This document shows, piece by piece, positions 54,101 through 63,824 of a stretch of 64,000 nucleotides of DNA. The notes under the pieces are model-generated. The model did no database searches. It was not told where the DNA came from and worked only from the letters and a program-made list of their open reading frames with translations. This DNA comes from Armigeres subalbatus (Eukaryota; Arthropoda; Insecta; Diptera; Culicidae): positions 558,001-622,000 of the forward strand of contig NW_026942946.1 of the NCBI RefSeq assembly GCF_024139115.2, read 5' to 3'. The position numbers and the translations under genes were made by a program. Positions within the stretch are counted from its first letter, which is position 1. Every line of letters begins with the position of its first letter.

Positions 54101-55320
54101 TGGCTTTGGCTCTAGTTTTCTTACAGTTAGTGATAGGAAATGCGCATTATAGAAAATAAATCGATCCTTTCCTCAGGACCAGAATTTCATACAAGAAGTA
54201 AAGGTTGAGCCGAGGCGAATTTTGTTCATAGTGCAAATCACAATCGCTTGGTTTCATCAGACTGTTTAAGTGATGCACTTTGTAAACAACTAAAAAATCA
54301 CTCTAATAAAGTTAAAAAAAAACATCAACAGACAGTTGCTTCCGGCATCAGAGTCACAAACGCGCTTCGGAAAGAGACACTGCAACTGCAAGAATTTATT
54401 CGGATGGATGGTAATATGATTTGCACTTTAAAAAAAAAAAAGGTTCTGTTCAAGATCACTATTCTACTCAAAAGAAGGTTGAGCCGAGACTCCTTTTTTC
54501 AAAGCGCAAATTAATCGCTTGGCTACGGTAAAAAGTTGCCTGACGTATCAGAATCACAAGCGCGCGTTGAAGGGAGACCCTGCAAAAATTTAACCCCATA
54601 GATGACGCCAGTACTGCCCATGATCGCATATTTGTAACACTCGTGTTTTTGTTCATTTTGTAAAAATCCTGTGAATTGTTCAGAAAGCTCAATTTACTGC
54701 ATCCAATCCCACAACAGCAAAATAGGCTTTACTATCTTGCTTATCTGTGGTAAGCTGAATACGATTGAGTTTGTGTGGTGGATTGGAAAATAAATCGGAT
54801 CTTTTCAAGAACATCTCTCTATACAAAAGAAAGATGGTTCAAAAAGAAATGTTTTCAAAGTACAAAAACAATCTTTTTAGTGACGATAGAAAGATCAATC
54901 GCAACGATAGCCTTACGTTGTCCAACGTCTACTTTGCGGTCGGGTCTTGTACACAATCCTTCTGATGTTTCATCAATTAGAATGATTTTTCAGCAATGTG
55001 AGAGAAATAGCATGAAAAATCCAGGGAGTAGCGTGTAGATTTGCTTCACAACCAAATCCAGTGAAAGGGCAAGGCAAATGATTCTATGATAAAGTTCAAA
55101 TGATATTATGATAAAGGCTCGTTGCAAGGTGCCTTAGTCAGTAACAAACTCTGTTGATGACAAAGGGTATACCTATTGTTAGGCGTTGCTCGAATATTGA
55201 TTTCCTGGTAATGGATCAATTTTCGGTATACGATTTTTAACAAATCCATCCATTTTTGAATTGCGGCACTTTAGCAGCAATACAATCTCAGCGAATGTTC
55301 GCCAACTAACGACTGTTCAA
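54101..55320. repeat. Diverged ~300-bp tandem duplication
   Basis: AGGTTGAGCCGAGGCGAATT (54203) and AGGTTGAGCCGAGACTCCTT (54475) start similar stretches that share CAAATCACAATCGCTTGG / GCAAATTAATCGCTTGGC, then CAGAGTCACAAACGCGCTTC / CAGAATCACAAGCGCGCGTT. A third partial start (AAGAACATCTCTCTATACAA) lies near 54805. No protein is recognisable. 54970-55320 shows nothing else except an (AAAT)n run at 55326. Confidence 0.5.
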
Positions 55321-55540
55321 GGAATAAATAAATAAATAAATAAATAAACAAAATGTTTATATTTGTGCACCTAACGGGCCCTCCCTAGCTGTGCGGTAAG
55401 ATGCGCGGCTACAAAGCAAGACCATTCTGAGGGTGGCTGGGTTCGATTCCCGGTGCCGGTCTAGGCAACAGAGATGCATCTGAACACGAGAACGCGTGTT
55501 CGTGTTCAAAATGTTCTGAACACTGCACACTGTTCAAGAG

Positions 55541-56425
55541 CACTGACCCAAGATGAATACACCACTGACTGCCGCTCTACGCATGCTTGTACCAAATTCA
55601 AAAAACGACAAATGAGAAAATAGCATTTGAAATTGAACACTAATTTTCATTGCTGGCGTATAACCATAATGCAATATAAGATTTTTACATCACAGAAGCA
55701 TTCAGAAGACTTCATTTCATCGAAATCATTCTTATTTTTCACTCACAAATATAATTTGCGACAACGATCATGAAAATAGTTTGGCGGGACAGTTATGCCG
55801 AGAAATAGAGAACTTGTTTTATGGTTTCTACGCATACCGGCCCCGTCCAATGCATGATTTCGTGAATGACTACTGCGATTGACTTATGTTTCCACATGCT
55901 TTATCTATGGAAGTGAACCTGCCACGTGGTTGAAGCGATTATGTCGCTTAGAATGAGTATTGTACAAATTGTCCCCATTAAACCAGTGCAATAGAAAAAT
56001 ATATTAAGCTCTTTTAGTGGAATGTATTAAACCGTCTAAGACGAATTAAGTACTGTCCATTTAATTCCACTAGTGGAATTAAATGGACAGTACTTAATTC
56101 GTCTTAGACGGTTCAGTGCAATAGGCTAACTATGCAAGATCTAAACAGAAAATGCTATTTCAATGTGTGTTGCTCCATAAAATAACAGAATCCGCCATAA
56201 TGATGAATTTAATCACCGCGAGACAATTATGCTTGAAAATTAAGCAATGGGACAAATAGACTTGATGTTGTTTTCAATGATTTTCCGAACAAAGTTCGAA
56301 ATCTGTTAGTGTTTTCTAAAAGTATACATCAAAATAGACTGCTTTATGGTGAAAAGTCAAAATCCACAAAAACTAACATGGGACAACTATGCGTAGAAGG
56401 GCAGTGTATTTATCTTGCACTGACC
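55541..56425. mobile_element. 869-bp TIR element in hAT copy 1, 8-bp duplication CACTGACC
   Basis: The element proper is 55549-56417. Ends CAAGATGAATACACCACTGA and, inverted, CAAGATAAATACACTGCCCT share a CTCTACGCAT/TTCTACGCAT continuation. Duplications CACTGACC are at 55541-55548 and 56418-56425; copy 2 has the single empty site (inverted) at 52391-52398. The 8-bp duplication suggests hAT again. No coding sequence. Confidence 0.88.
55984..56124. repeat. GTCTAAGACG repeat, copy 4, foldback, 11-bp duplication
   Basis: The element proper is 55995-56113. ACCGTCTAAGACGAATTAAG, TACTGTCCATTTAATTCCAC are followed by the exact inverted copy, a near-perfect palindrome of about 50-bp arms. Perfect 11-bp direct repeats CAGTGCAATAG flank it (55984-55994, 56114-56124). 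Confidence 0.88.
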
Positions 56426-56529
56426 TAACTTGGCAACTTGTATCCTATGAAAACAAATTCAAGTGACGGCATGCTACACATTTTTCGGCTAGTAATGGAA
56501 CACGTGGGCATCTAACGGATAGAAATCAA

Positions 56530-57379
56530 GCATGCTGGTTTGTTTTTGCATACCGTGCGGGACCGTGCATGCTGGTTTGTTTTTGCATACCGTGCGGGAC
56601 CGAAATCCGTCCACCTCATGAGATATCAATAAATTAAAGGGGGATAAAGGTAATTAATGTAGGAATAATTTATCTTATCCTGTTCAGATACTTGGCAGTA
56701 AGCTTTTAGGGTATATAAATAAAAAAACACTTTGAAATTAAAACATCAAAAATCAAAAACAAATCGCCATCCACCAAACGCGGAGTTTTTGCCGCCATCT
56801 TGTTTTTGGGTAGAGCATAATTGCACCAAAAGTAACTGTGTTTTAATTGCTAATTGTGAATTGTTACATAAGATAAGCGGAATACAAATCAAAGGGATCG
56901 CTTCTCAAGGTGCGTATCGAACTATTTACAGTGGTAGTTAAGTCAATCAGACTGACAACCGTCTAAGACGAATTAAGTACTCTCCATTTAACTCCACTAG
57001 TTAATTTTCGTTATCTTTGCAGATACGTATTTCGACCACAACTGTGTGGTCGTCTTCAGTGTCTCGTACTTGACTCGACCCCCCAATCAGACTGCTTCAA
57101 TTTAAATATTTAGTTAGAAAATAGCTGTACGGATTTTGATACTTTGATTCGAAATTCGCCCATTGTGGACGGATTTCGAGTCAGCAGTAGTTGATTTTAT
57201 TCATTATTTTATCATGTTTTTCGTAGTTCTTAATGAGTAACTGTAAAACACTTCAAAAGTAAAAGCCTTCATGCTCCTGTGTCGATGACAAACGTTTTAT
57301 TTACATTCGATTCCTATTTTCTAATGATTTTTTTATATACTAAGGTGCTTAAGTGTACGGATTTCGATGCCCCACGGTC
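56530..57379. mobile_element. TIR element in hAT copy 1 with duplicated left junction
   Basis: Starting near 56590, CCGTGCGGGACCGAAATCCG is mirrored at the right by CGGATTTCGATGCCCCACGG (57359-57378). hAT copy 2 lacks this segment (near 50881-50895). At the left junction a 37-bp unit (GCATGCTGGTTTGTTTTTGC + ATACCGTGCGGGACCG) is tandemly repeated (56530-56566, 56567-56603), spanning host and element sequence. No recognisable gene; a 69-codon open frame at 56732 is probably chance. Confidence 0.75.
56944..57094 (-). repeat. GTCTAAGACG repeat, copy 5, 11-bp duplication
   Basis: The element proper is 56955-57083. On the minus strand: GTCGAGTCAAGTACGAGACA, CTGAAGACGACCACACAGTT, GTGGTCGAAATACGTATCTG, ending ..CTTAGACGGTTGT. 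Perfect 11-bp direct repeats CAATCAGACTG flank it (56944-56954, 57084-57094). Confidence 0.85.
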
Positions 57380-57648
57380 GTTCGAAATCTATGGAATCTT
57401 AGTTACCATGATCGTTTTGCTTGCGTAGCAACCCAGTGCACACTAAACTGTGTTCAGAGTTCAAAACGAAGAACACCAGGGCACGCTCTTGGCTCATGTT
57501 CTGTTCAGGATGCATCTCTGCTAGGCAATTTTCTGTTTGGAAATTGCCTAGACTTTAAGCATATGCGGTATTTCGAAAAATTTCGTTTCAGGTGGTTCGA
57601 AACGAAATTCCGCGGAATTTCGCGGAATTTGAGCATGGCGAAATCTGA

Positions 57649-57900
57649 CTTATGGGATTCGTGATACGGATTCACTTTTTAAAAAATACTTAGTAACTCT
57701 AAAACACTTTTATTAATAATACTAACACAATACAGCACCACCGGTGATTGTCCAAAGCTGCCAAAGGAAAGAGAACGCGCCACGCGTTCGCGGGTTATTT
57801 ATAATGTACAAACTGCTGATCTAGCAGTTTGGGTCGTCCACGTTGTCTGACTGCAATTGGTGCACCTGAGTGGCACGATGTTCCGATGTTTCCATAACGG
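57649..57900 (-). repeat. 3' LTR of the errantivirus, ~252 bp
   Basis: CTTATGGGATTCGTGATACG starts the LTR on the plus strand; the same sequence begins the right LTR at 63825. The inner border is set by the purine tract at 57901-57911. The shared 175 bp (57649-57826 against 63825-64000) look identical by eye. Confidence 0.85.
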
Positions 57901-57912
57901 CTCCCCTTTTAG
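57901..57912 (-). other. Polypurine tract
   Basis: The minus strand reads CTAAAAGGGGAG directly before the 3' LTR, where plus-strand DNA synthesis of a gypsy element is primed. Confidence 0.65.
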
Positions 57913-57937
57913 TTTGAAAGCCGTCCTCGGCTTTCTT

Positions 57938-58579
57938 CTATTGCTGTGGGATAAGTGGTATATCTCTTGACTCAGGACATCCATCAGTTGCTAGGCTGAA
58001 ATTGATATGAATATCTTCTTTTGTGTTAAGTGTGAGATGTTTTCTCCAACTAAATATTTTAAAGATGATGGCTATGATCAGGCCCAGGATACATATGATT
58101 ATAACTGTTGTTGATAATGAGGTTAACCATCCAAACATATGTAGTTTCCAATGCAGATTGTTCGTAGTTAAGTTGAGATGATCTATCTGGTTTCTGTGTT
58201 CTAAATGCATCTCTTGCAGATGCTGTAACGGGATATTGTTTATCAGTATAGTTGGACTGACCTTAATTCCTGTGGTAGGGATGAATGGTTGAATTTCCAT
58301 GTCAGAGTTAGCATACTCCTCGTCGTCCAGCTTCACAGTACAATTGGAGTATTGTATGAGGAATGACCCATTGAGTAATCGTTCGGATGAACAATTTGAT
58401 GAAAGTGTAATGTTGGATCCTGTAACCATGATGTTGCCTTCTGTGATTTTACGAATAGTTTTAGCTTCGTAAATTCGTTCCATAGGACATTTGGCTGTGT
58501 GTTGTCCTGAAACTAATTGTTGAATGCACTCCGTAGGCGGTTCCAAGTTGCTGGAGGAACATATAGAGAGATCTTTCAT
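57938..58579 (-). pseudogene. env: Errantivirus env: C-terminal part with membrane anchor
   Basis: About 213 codons. It has several N-glycosylation sequons (Asn-x-Ser/Thr) in the first 140 residues, a Cys-rich start, and one hydrophobic segment near residues 155-178 (rich in I/L, bounded by SLSTT and FSWRKH) that fits a transmembrane anchor, followed by a short hydrophilic tail. This is the organisation of the errantiviral envelope, related to baculovirus F proteins, whose role is membrane fusion and entry in insect cells. The frame is cut off from the middle part of env by a frame change at 58576-58579. Confidence 0.8.
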
Positions 58580-58986
58580 CTTTGGACACGGGTTTTTGAC
58601 ATAAATGCGTTCTGTCCTTCAATATAAAATTGTGCCGTGAGATGAATTCGTAAATTATTGGCAATTACGGGTTCAATCAAACCAATTTTGTATTGCACAT
58701 CCTTGATTTTTGGTATCTTGAGTATATACATGAACATCTCGTTGTTATATACTGCGTACGCGCTAGCAATGTTCAACATATCGTCGACCGAGTTCAATCG
58801 AAAACCGTTATCGTTGAGGGTATGGCGAATAACCGAAAGCTCTTCAGGGTGGATGATGCGACTGCTTGGGATGCTTCGTCCGGCTAGTGTTATAGATTCT
58901 TCAATTATCTCTAAATAGTATAATAATTCATCAATCTCAAATATGAAATTCAAAGAGTCTAAACTATCGAATGTTACTTTTTCCAA
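58576..58986 (-). pseudogene. env: Errantivirus env: middle part
   Basis: About 130 codons, predominantly hydrophilic with alternating acidic residues (EELSVIRHTLNDNGFRL, DDMLNIASAYAVYNNEMF) and an LIEPVIANN segment, the usual character of the ectodomain of this env family. Both borders are frame breaks. Confidence 0.7.
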
Positions 58987-59560
58987 ATTCTGCTCGTTAT
59001 CTAACAGTGAATTGAAAGTTTCTCATACGTTTCTCAAACAAGTCTGAATATGTTTATTATTTTCATCTACCAAGGAGTTTAGAGAAAAGTTTATGACTTT
59101 AAGATCGTCGGCGTCTGGACTTCCTAAAATGTATTTCCACGCTCTACCTAATGATTCCCATCGTTTGATTCGCTGTGGCTTAATTCTATTGAACAACAGA
59201 TTAATTCTGCCTATTTTTCTCCTGAGAGATAACTCAAAAAGGTGTGATTAAGCTTTCCGGTTTGGGCTACATTATTGTACACATCTATTGTCGATTCAAT
59301 GGTGGTAAGGTTTATCGGATGCATTATTCTGAAAAAGCTGTTACTGATCCTAGCTTCTCCTAAGGGAATCATTATGATTGGATTTTGTTTTACATCGTGT
59401 AGTCTTAAATCCGTTAGAGTCGTCTGCGTCAGTATACCGAGCCATAATCTGTAAGGAAGTCGGAAAGCAAGTTTTAGTCAGTTTGTTACTTCTTTGTATC
59501 TTTTTTATGAATTTTGATTCCTGTTGCGTCCGTAATTGTTTTTCGTTTTGTTCATTGATA
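58987..59560 (-). pseudogene. env: Errantivirus env: N-terminal part, heavily decayed
   Basis: Short minus-strand pieces (for example INLTTIESTIDVYNNVAQTG near 59320-59260) match the expected env position, but stops and frameshifts every 20-60 codons leave no continuous frame. Cleavage site and signal peptide cannot be identified. Confidence 0.5.
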
Positions 59561-59564
59561 TCTA

Positions 59565-60400
59565 CTAGTCTATATCGGTTGCTAAAAGGAGAGGCTTTTC
59601 CTTCGTCTTAACTAAAACCGTATCGTCTTCAATATCCTCATAGTCTTTGTCCTGTATTTTAATTTTGGAATTATGTTTGTTAGCCTCAAACACAATATTG
59701 TCTCTTGCTGTCATAATAGTGCGTTGTTTTGTTAAGTTAATGTCCTTTAAGTCTAATGACGTCGAGTTTCCAAATACTATCTGTCTCGGTGCTAAATTCG
59801 TCGTGGCATGTTTTGTGTCGTTGTAAAGGGCAGTCGTCATGGACAGTCCTTGGTAAAGTGAAAGTTTGTCGAATTTCCTGCGGTTGGCCATATACATTTC
59901 TAAAAGTGTATTATGGAACCTCTCGATGGTGCCATTACTGTTGCTACTACTAGCGTAGTGAACGGCAACACCATGGGTTTCTAGAAATTCCTTAAAATTT
60001 TGACTGCGGAAATAAGTGGCTTGATCGCAAGTTAATTGTTTCGGTAGGCCAAAATTTTGAATTGCTTGATGAGCGTTTCGATGATTTCTTCTGAAGTTTC
60101 GTGAAGGATTTTGTAAATTTGCGCAAATTTGGAAAAGGAGTCTATAATTGTTAGAAACTTTTCGTTTTCTTTCACGTAGACGTCCATGAATAGACTTTCT
60201 AAAGGTCTTTCATAGATTCTACGTGTGATTGGAATTTTAAAGGGATGACGCTCATATTTAGCGTATTTACAATCCCAGCAATTTTTAACAAAGGTCCTAA
60301 CAATTGAAGACATGTTTGGGAAGTAGACTGATTGACGAATCTCTTCATATGTGAGTTTCCAACTTCTATGATTAAAGTTGTGACTCTTACGAACAAATTC
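59565..60400 (-). pseudogene. pol: Errantivirus pol: integrase
   Basis: The integrase inserts viral cDNA into host DNA. Near 60385-60240 an HHCC zinc-binding region is readable across two frames (histidines before SWKLTYEE; CWDCKYAKY). 60200-60060 gives the start of the catalytic core (FMDVYVKENEKFLTIIDSFS). After a frameshift near 60055 a long frame to 59565 gives LTCDQATYF with the second catalytic Asp and NSNGTIERFHN with the catalytic Glu, then the C-terminal region. The three catalytic residues are therefore visible, but not in one frame. Confidence 0.85.
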
Positions 60401-60419
60401 GTCTTGGTCTTTTTTTAGA

Positions 60420-61396
60420 AATTAGATCTGGTAGCTTAAGATTGCAGAATTGTACTCGCATTCCCTTGAAATGTTTATCTAGAATTTTAGAGCAGATTCC
60501 ATTTGTTATTTTTGGAGATAAATGAGCTTTAAGAATATTCAATAGTTGTTCTTCGGTATATTCCTCCTGGTGGAATAAGTGTCTACTATAACCTGAAAAG
60601 ATAAAATAATAAATGTGAGGGGACTTTCTTCTATTATTGGTAATATGAATGATGAGCTGATTTCTAAATTTATTTATGATTTCCGGCCCGTATATAGGAT
60701 CGTTTTCATGTACTTCGTTTTCTAAAATGGTTTGTAAATTTATTTCAGATTCATCCACGCGAGGTATTCGAGATAATCCATCGGCTACCACGTTTTGTTT
60801 TCCTTTCTTGTAAACCAATTGAAATCGAATTGCTCCAGATATAACCGTTGACGAGTTACTCGTCCTTGTGCATCTGTTAATTTAACTTCCTTCGTTAATG
60901 GCTCATGGTCCGTGTAAATAGTAAAACTTCTACCATACAAATATAATCGAAATTTCTTTGCAGCGAAATAGATAGCTAAAAGTTTTTTTTCGCGGTTGCG
61001 GTTGGAATACTTTCTTCTACTTTTGTCAGTGTCTCGCGAAAGGTACGCAATTGGTCTTTCGTGTCCATCTACCATTTGCGTCAATACTGCGCCGATAGCA
61101 TAGTTTGATGCGTCGGTAGTTAGTATGAACGGTTCGTTAAAGTCTGGATAACTCAAGAGTAGTGTTGTACTCATAATATCCTTTAACTTAGCGAAGGCAG
61201 ATTCATATTCAGGATTGGTATTAATTGATTTATTCTTGCCACGAAGTTGGCTAGTCATTGGTTTTGCAATTTTTGCAAATCCTGGTACAAATCTTCTGTA
61301 GTAGGAGATTGTTCCGAGAAACGACTTAAGTTCTTTTGATGTTTTCGGTAGAGGCCAATTTTTAATTGCCTCAACTTTCTTTGGGTTTGGTTTCAC
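60420..61396 (-). pseudogene. pol: Errantivirus pol: RT connection and RNase H
   Basis: From 61396 the frame reads the RT thumb/connection (KELKSFLGTISYYRRFVPGF), then RNase H: LTTDASNYAIGAVLTQM with the first catalytic Asp, REKKLLAIYFAAKKFRLYLY with the catalytic Glu, and IYTDHEPL with another Asp. After a frame change near 60800 it continues YKKGKQNVVADGLSRIP, the conserved RNase H end, and a linker towards integrase to about 60420. Confidence 0.88.
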
Positions 61397-61428
61397 CCCG
61401 TCTGTAGAGACGACGTGCCCAAGGAATT

Positions 61429-62080
61429 CTACTTCCTTACGAAGAAATTCAGACTTATCGCATTGTACCTTAAGGTTAGCATCTTTAAGCGTTTGTAAAA
61501 AATCTGAATGTCCTTCGTATATTCATCTAAAGAGGTTGAAAAGATAATTATCTCTTCCATATTTACAAAACATCTTATCCCCAGATGTTTTCGTAGAACA
61601 GCATCCATTAAACGTTGGAATGTCACGGGCGCATTCTTCAACCCGAACGGAATTCTCAAAAATTCGTATTTTCCATTGTCGACATTAAATGCCGTCTTTA
61701 GAATATCACTCAGTTCCACCTCCACCTGGTAAAAACCACTGGCTAAATCGAGTACAGAAAAGTATTGTGCTTTTCCGAGGCGATCCAAAATCTCGCTAAT
61801 CTCGGGTATAGGATATCTATCTGCTGGCGTTAATTTATTCAGTTTCCTATAATCTACAACTACGCGATATTTCTTTATACCTGAATTATCCGTTTTCTTT
61901 GGGACCACCCAGATCGGGGAAGTCCATGGAGAAGAGGATTCTCTTATGATTCCAGTCTCCAACATTTTCTGGATTTGCTCACTTACTTTTTCCCGTAGAT
62001 GGTATGGGTACTTGTAAGTTCGTTGGTGAATGGGGTTACTTTCACCGGTTTCTATTTTGTGCTTTACTTGATGGGTGAAA
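61429..62080 (-). pseudogene. pol: Errantivirus pol: reverse transcriptase with lost catalytic box
   Basis: From about 62080 the frame reads the RT start, then IVVPKK-type and YRVVVDYRKLN motifs, FSVLDLASGFYQVEV with the motif-A Asp, and IPFGLKNAPVTFQRLMD. The catalytic motif-C box, normally with two aspartates, here reads N-M-E-E, so both catalytic aspartates are replaced. The frame ends at 61429 in a frameshifted tail. Another frameshift near 62080 separates it from the protease. Confidence 0.88.
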
Positions 62081-62309
62081 TCAATTTCTGTCCATCATGG
62101 AAGAAAGCTTTTTGCTCTTGAATGGCCGAAGAGTTTTGGCTAATAATTTAACCTCTTCTCTATTCAAATGTTCTGCTGGGAAGTTAAGCTGCGGTCATTC
62201 TCAAAAGGTTTTAATCTCTCCAGTTTGGCTTGCCTAGTAGTAAACAAGTGTACAGTGGCACGATTATTTCTAGCCGCATAAAGGCCAGGTCGTAATGTGA
62301 CACCTGTCG

Positions 62310-62730
62310 TCAAATTAATTTCTTCCTCAATGAGAAAGGCCCGTCTGCAGTAGTCGGTATCTCTATGAGGGTTTCCGTTTGTTCCTGAAAGTTCATGGAA
62401 CTTGGATAGTATTTATCTAAAGGATATTTTATATTTCCAATCGAAAGTTCATGGCTACCGGTATCGATTTTGGCATTCATAGTAGCCAAATTTTCATATC
62501 CGATAAGACCGTCGAAAAAGTTATGGAATTGGAATACGTGGTACGGTAGAGTTTTATCAAAGCTTCTAGGAAACATATTGACATGCAATACTTTATCAAT
62601 AACAAATGTACCATTTTGATTAGTCACTATTGCGGGTCGATTGGTTTCCTGGCACTTTAACACATGCTCCGGATTAATGTACGATTTATTCGCTCCAGTG
62701 TCTATCAAGAAATTCAATATCCCTTTATTA
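62310..62730 (-). pseudogene. pol: Errantivirus pol: aspartic protease
   Basis: The frame opens NFLIDTGANKSYI, with the DTGA active-site motif of retroviral proteases, and continues through FFDGLIGYENL, the usual flap-to-C-terminal wording. About 135 codons; it loses frame at 62310 before reaching the RT. Confidence 0.85.
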
Positions 62731-62764
62731 GACTTATAGCGAATAAACGGTATAAAATTGTTTA

Positions 62765-63667
62765 CGTTGTTTGGAGATCGTCTTCCTCTAAGTGAAAATT
62801 TGACACGTTGGGTTGCATCGTTCTACCTTGCACATTGTCATCCTCATCGTCATCGTCGTCGTCATCGTTATCTACGTCTACTTCGTTCGCGTGGAACTCT
62901 GATTTAAATTGTTGTTTTTGCATCGGATTCCTATATGGGGGTTTCGAATTTGTATGCTGCTTAGGGGAGCTACTCGAGGGGCCGTTGCTTTTGTTGGGAA
63001 ATTTGTTGAATTGAGATTTCGCGGGTCTAGATCTAATTTCCGCGTTCTGGTTTATACACCCTCACTCGTATGCATCTTCTAAGGTTTTAGGCTTGGATAA
63101 TCTAATGATAGCGGATAAAGGTTCTCCGATATTGTCAAGATATCGAGTAACGGTTAGTATATCTATGATTTCCTTTCCTGTGATGGGATTGGAATTCAAG
63201 TTAGATTTAAGTCTTGTGTTAATCTCCTTGCATTCGTTAAAGAATTTCAGGTGACTTTTATCACTTTTCTTAATGTTAAACAGTGTCGACACATTTGTCG
63301 CAAAGTCAAATCGATCACCGTATTGTTCTAACAGGATCTGTTTGATACCAACAATGGTATCAGGATCGCCATTTGCGCATACAATCGCGCGAGCGTCTCC
63401 TCTTATTTTATTTTTGATCGCTCTAATATACATAGAGCTTAGTGAATCGGGCTGGCCGTTGGCCCCCTTTATCTTGAACATTTCATATAGCTCGTCTACT
63501 TCCCGTAGCCAGCTTGAAAGTTCTTTCTTACTACCGGAAAACTCCGATAGGTTCTTGATGGGATCGGGGATAGTAAATTTACTACTGTTCCCCGATGTCA
63601 TCAATGCCTTAAGCTGCTCAATTTCAGCCTTCAGCGCCTCAATCTCTGACTGCCTGGTCTCTGGCAT
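62765..63667 (-). pseudogene. gag: Errantivirus gag with in-frame stop
   Basis: Gag forms the particle core. The frame starts at MPETRQSEIEALKAEIEQLK, a coiled-coil-like N-terminus, and runs 201 codons (FSGSKKELSSWLREVDELYE, ILLEQYGDRFDFATNVSTLF, typical of gypsy gag) to a TGA at 63059-63061. The same frame continues after the stop for about 95 codons: a Gln/Asn/Pro/Lys-rich region and an acidic run of Asp residues (about 62835-62870), ending near 62765. There is no zinc knuckle, as usual in gypsy-type errantiviruses. Readthrough cannot be excluded but a nonsense mutation is simpler. Confidence 0.85.
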
Positions 63668-63806
63668 TGTTTTAGTGAATTATTTTATAAAAGATAATAA
63701 AAATGAGTTACTCACGTAAATGATATCCACATCCGAGGGGTTTGATGATCACGTTGTTGCAGGTTCGCGTGCGACGGGATTTTTACCACTTTTTAAACAC
63801 CTCACG

Positions 63807-63824
63807 ATCCCACTTCTGACACCA
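63807..63824 (-). other. tRNA primer-binding site (tRNA-Leu-like)
   Basis: Directly after the 5' LTR the minus strand reads TGGTGTCAGAAGTGGGAT, complementary to a tRNA 3' end ...CCCACTTCTGACACCA. TTCTGAC-A-CCA is what I expect of an insect tRNA-Leu; the isoacceptor is inferred. Confidence 0.65.

Larger units (their letters stand above)
55461..57528 (+). mobile_element. hAT-like element copy 1, 2052 bp, 8-bp duplication CTAGGCAA
   Basis: The element proper is 55469-57520. Ends are CAGAGATGCATCTGAACACG and, inverted, CAGAGATGCATCCTGAACAG. Perfect duplications CTAGGCAA lie at 55461-55468 and 57521-57528, inside a SINE. Its own sequence is only about 350 bp; the rest is two nested elements (55549-56417 and about 56590-57379). 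Confidence 0.92.
55376..57555 (+). mobile_element. Feilai-like SINE split by hAT copy 1
   Basis: Head 55376-55468 has GGGCCCTCCCTAGCTGTGCG, the A box and an intact B box (GGGTTCGATTCCCGG), ending GGTCTAGGCAA. The body resumes after the hAT element as CTAGGCAATTTTCTGTTTGG, AAATTGCCTAGAC (57521-57553), then is lost. Joining the pieces restores the order seen in 22287-22573. Confidence 0.85.

Noticed and set aside
63273..63719. Plus-strand 148-codon frame opposite gag
   Set aside because: Shadow of the gag frame, without recognisable domain.
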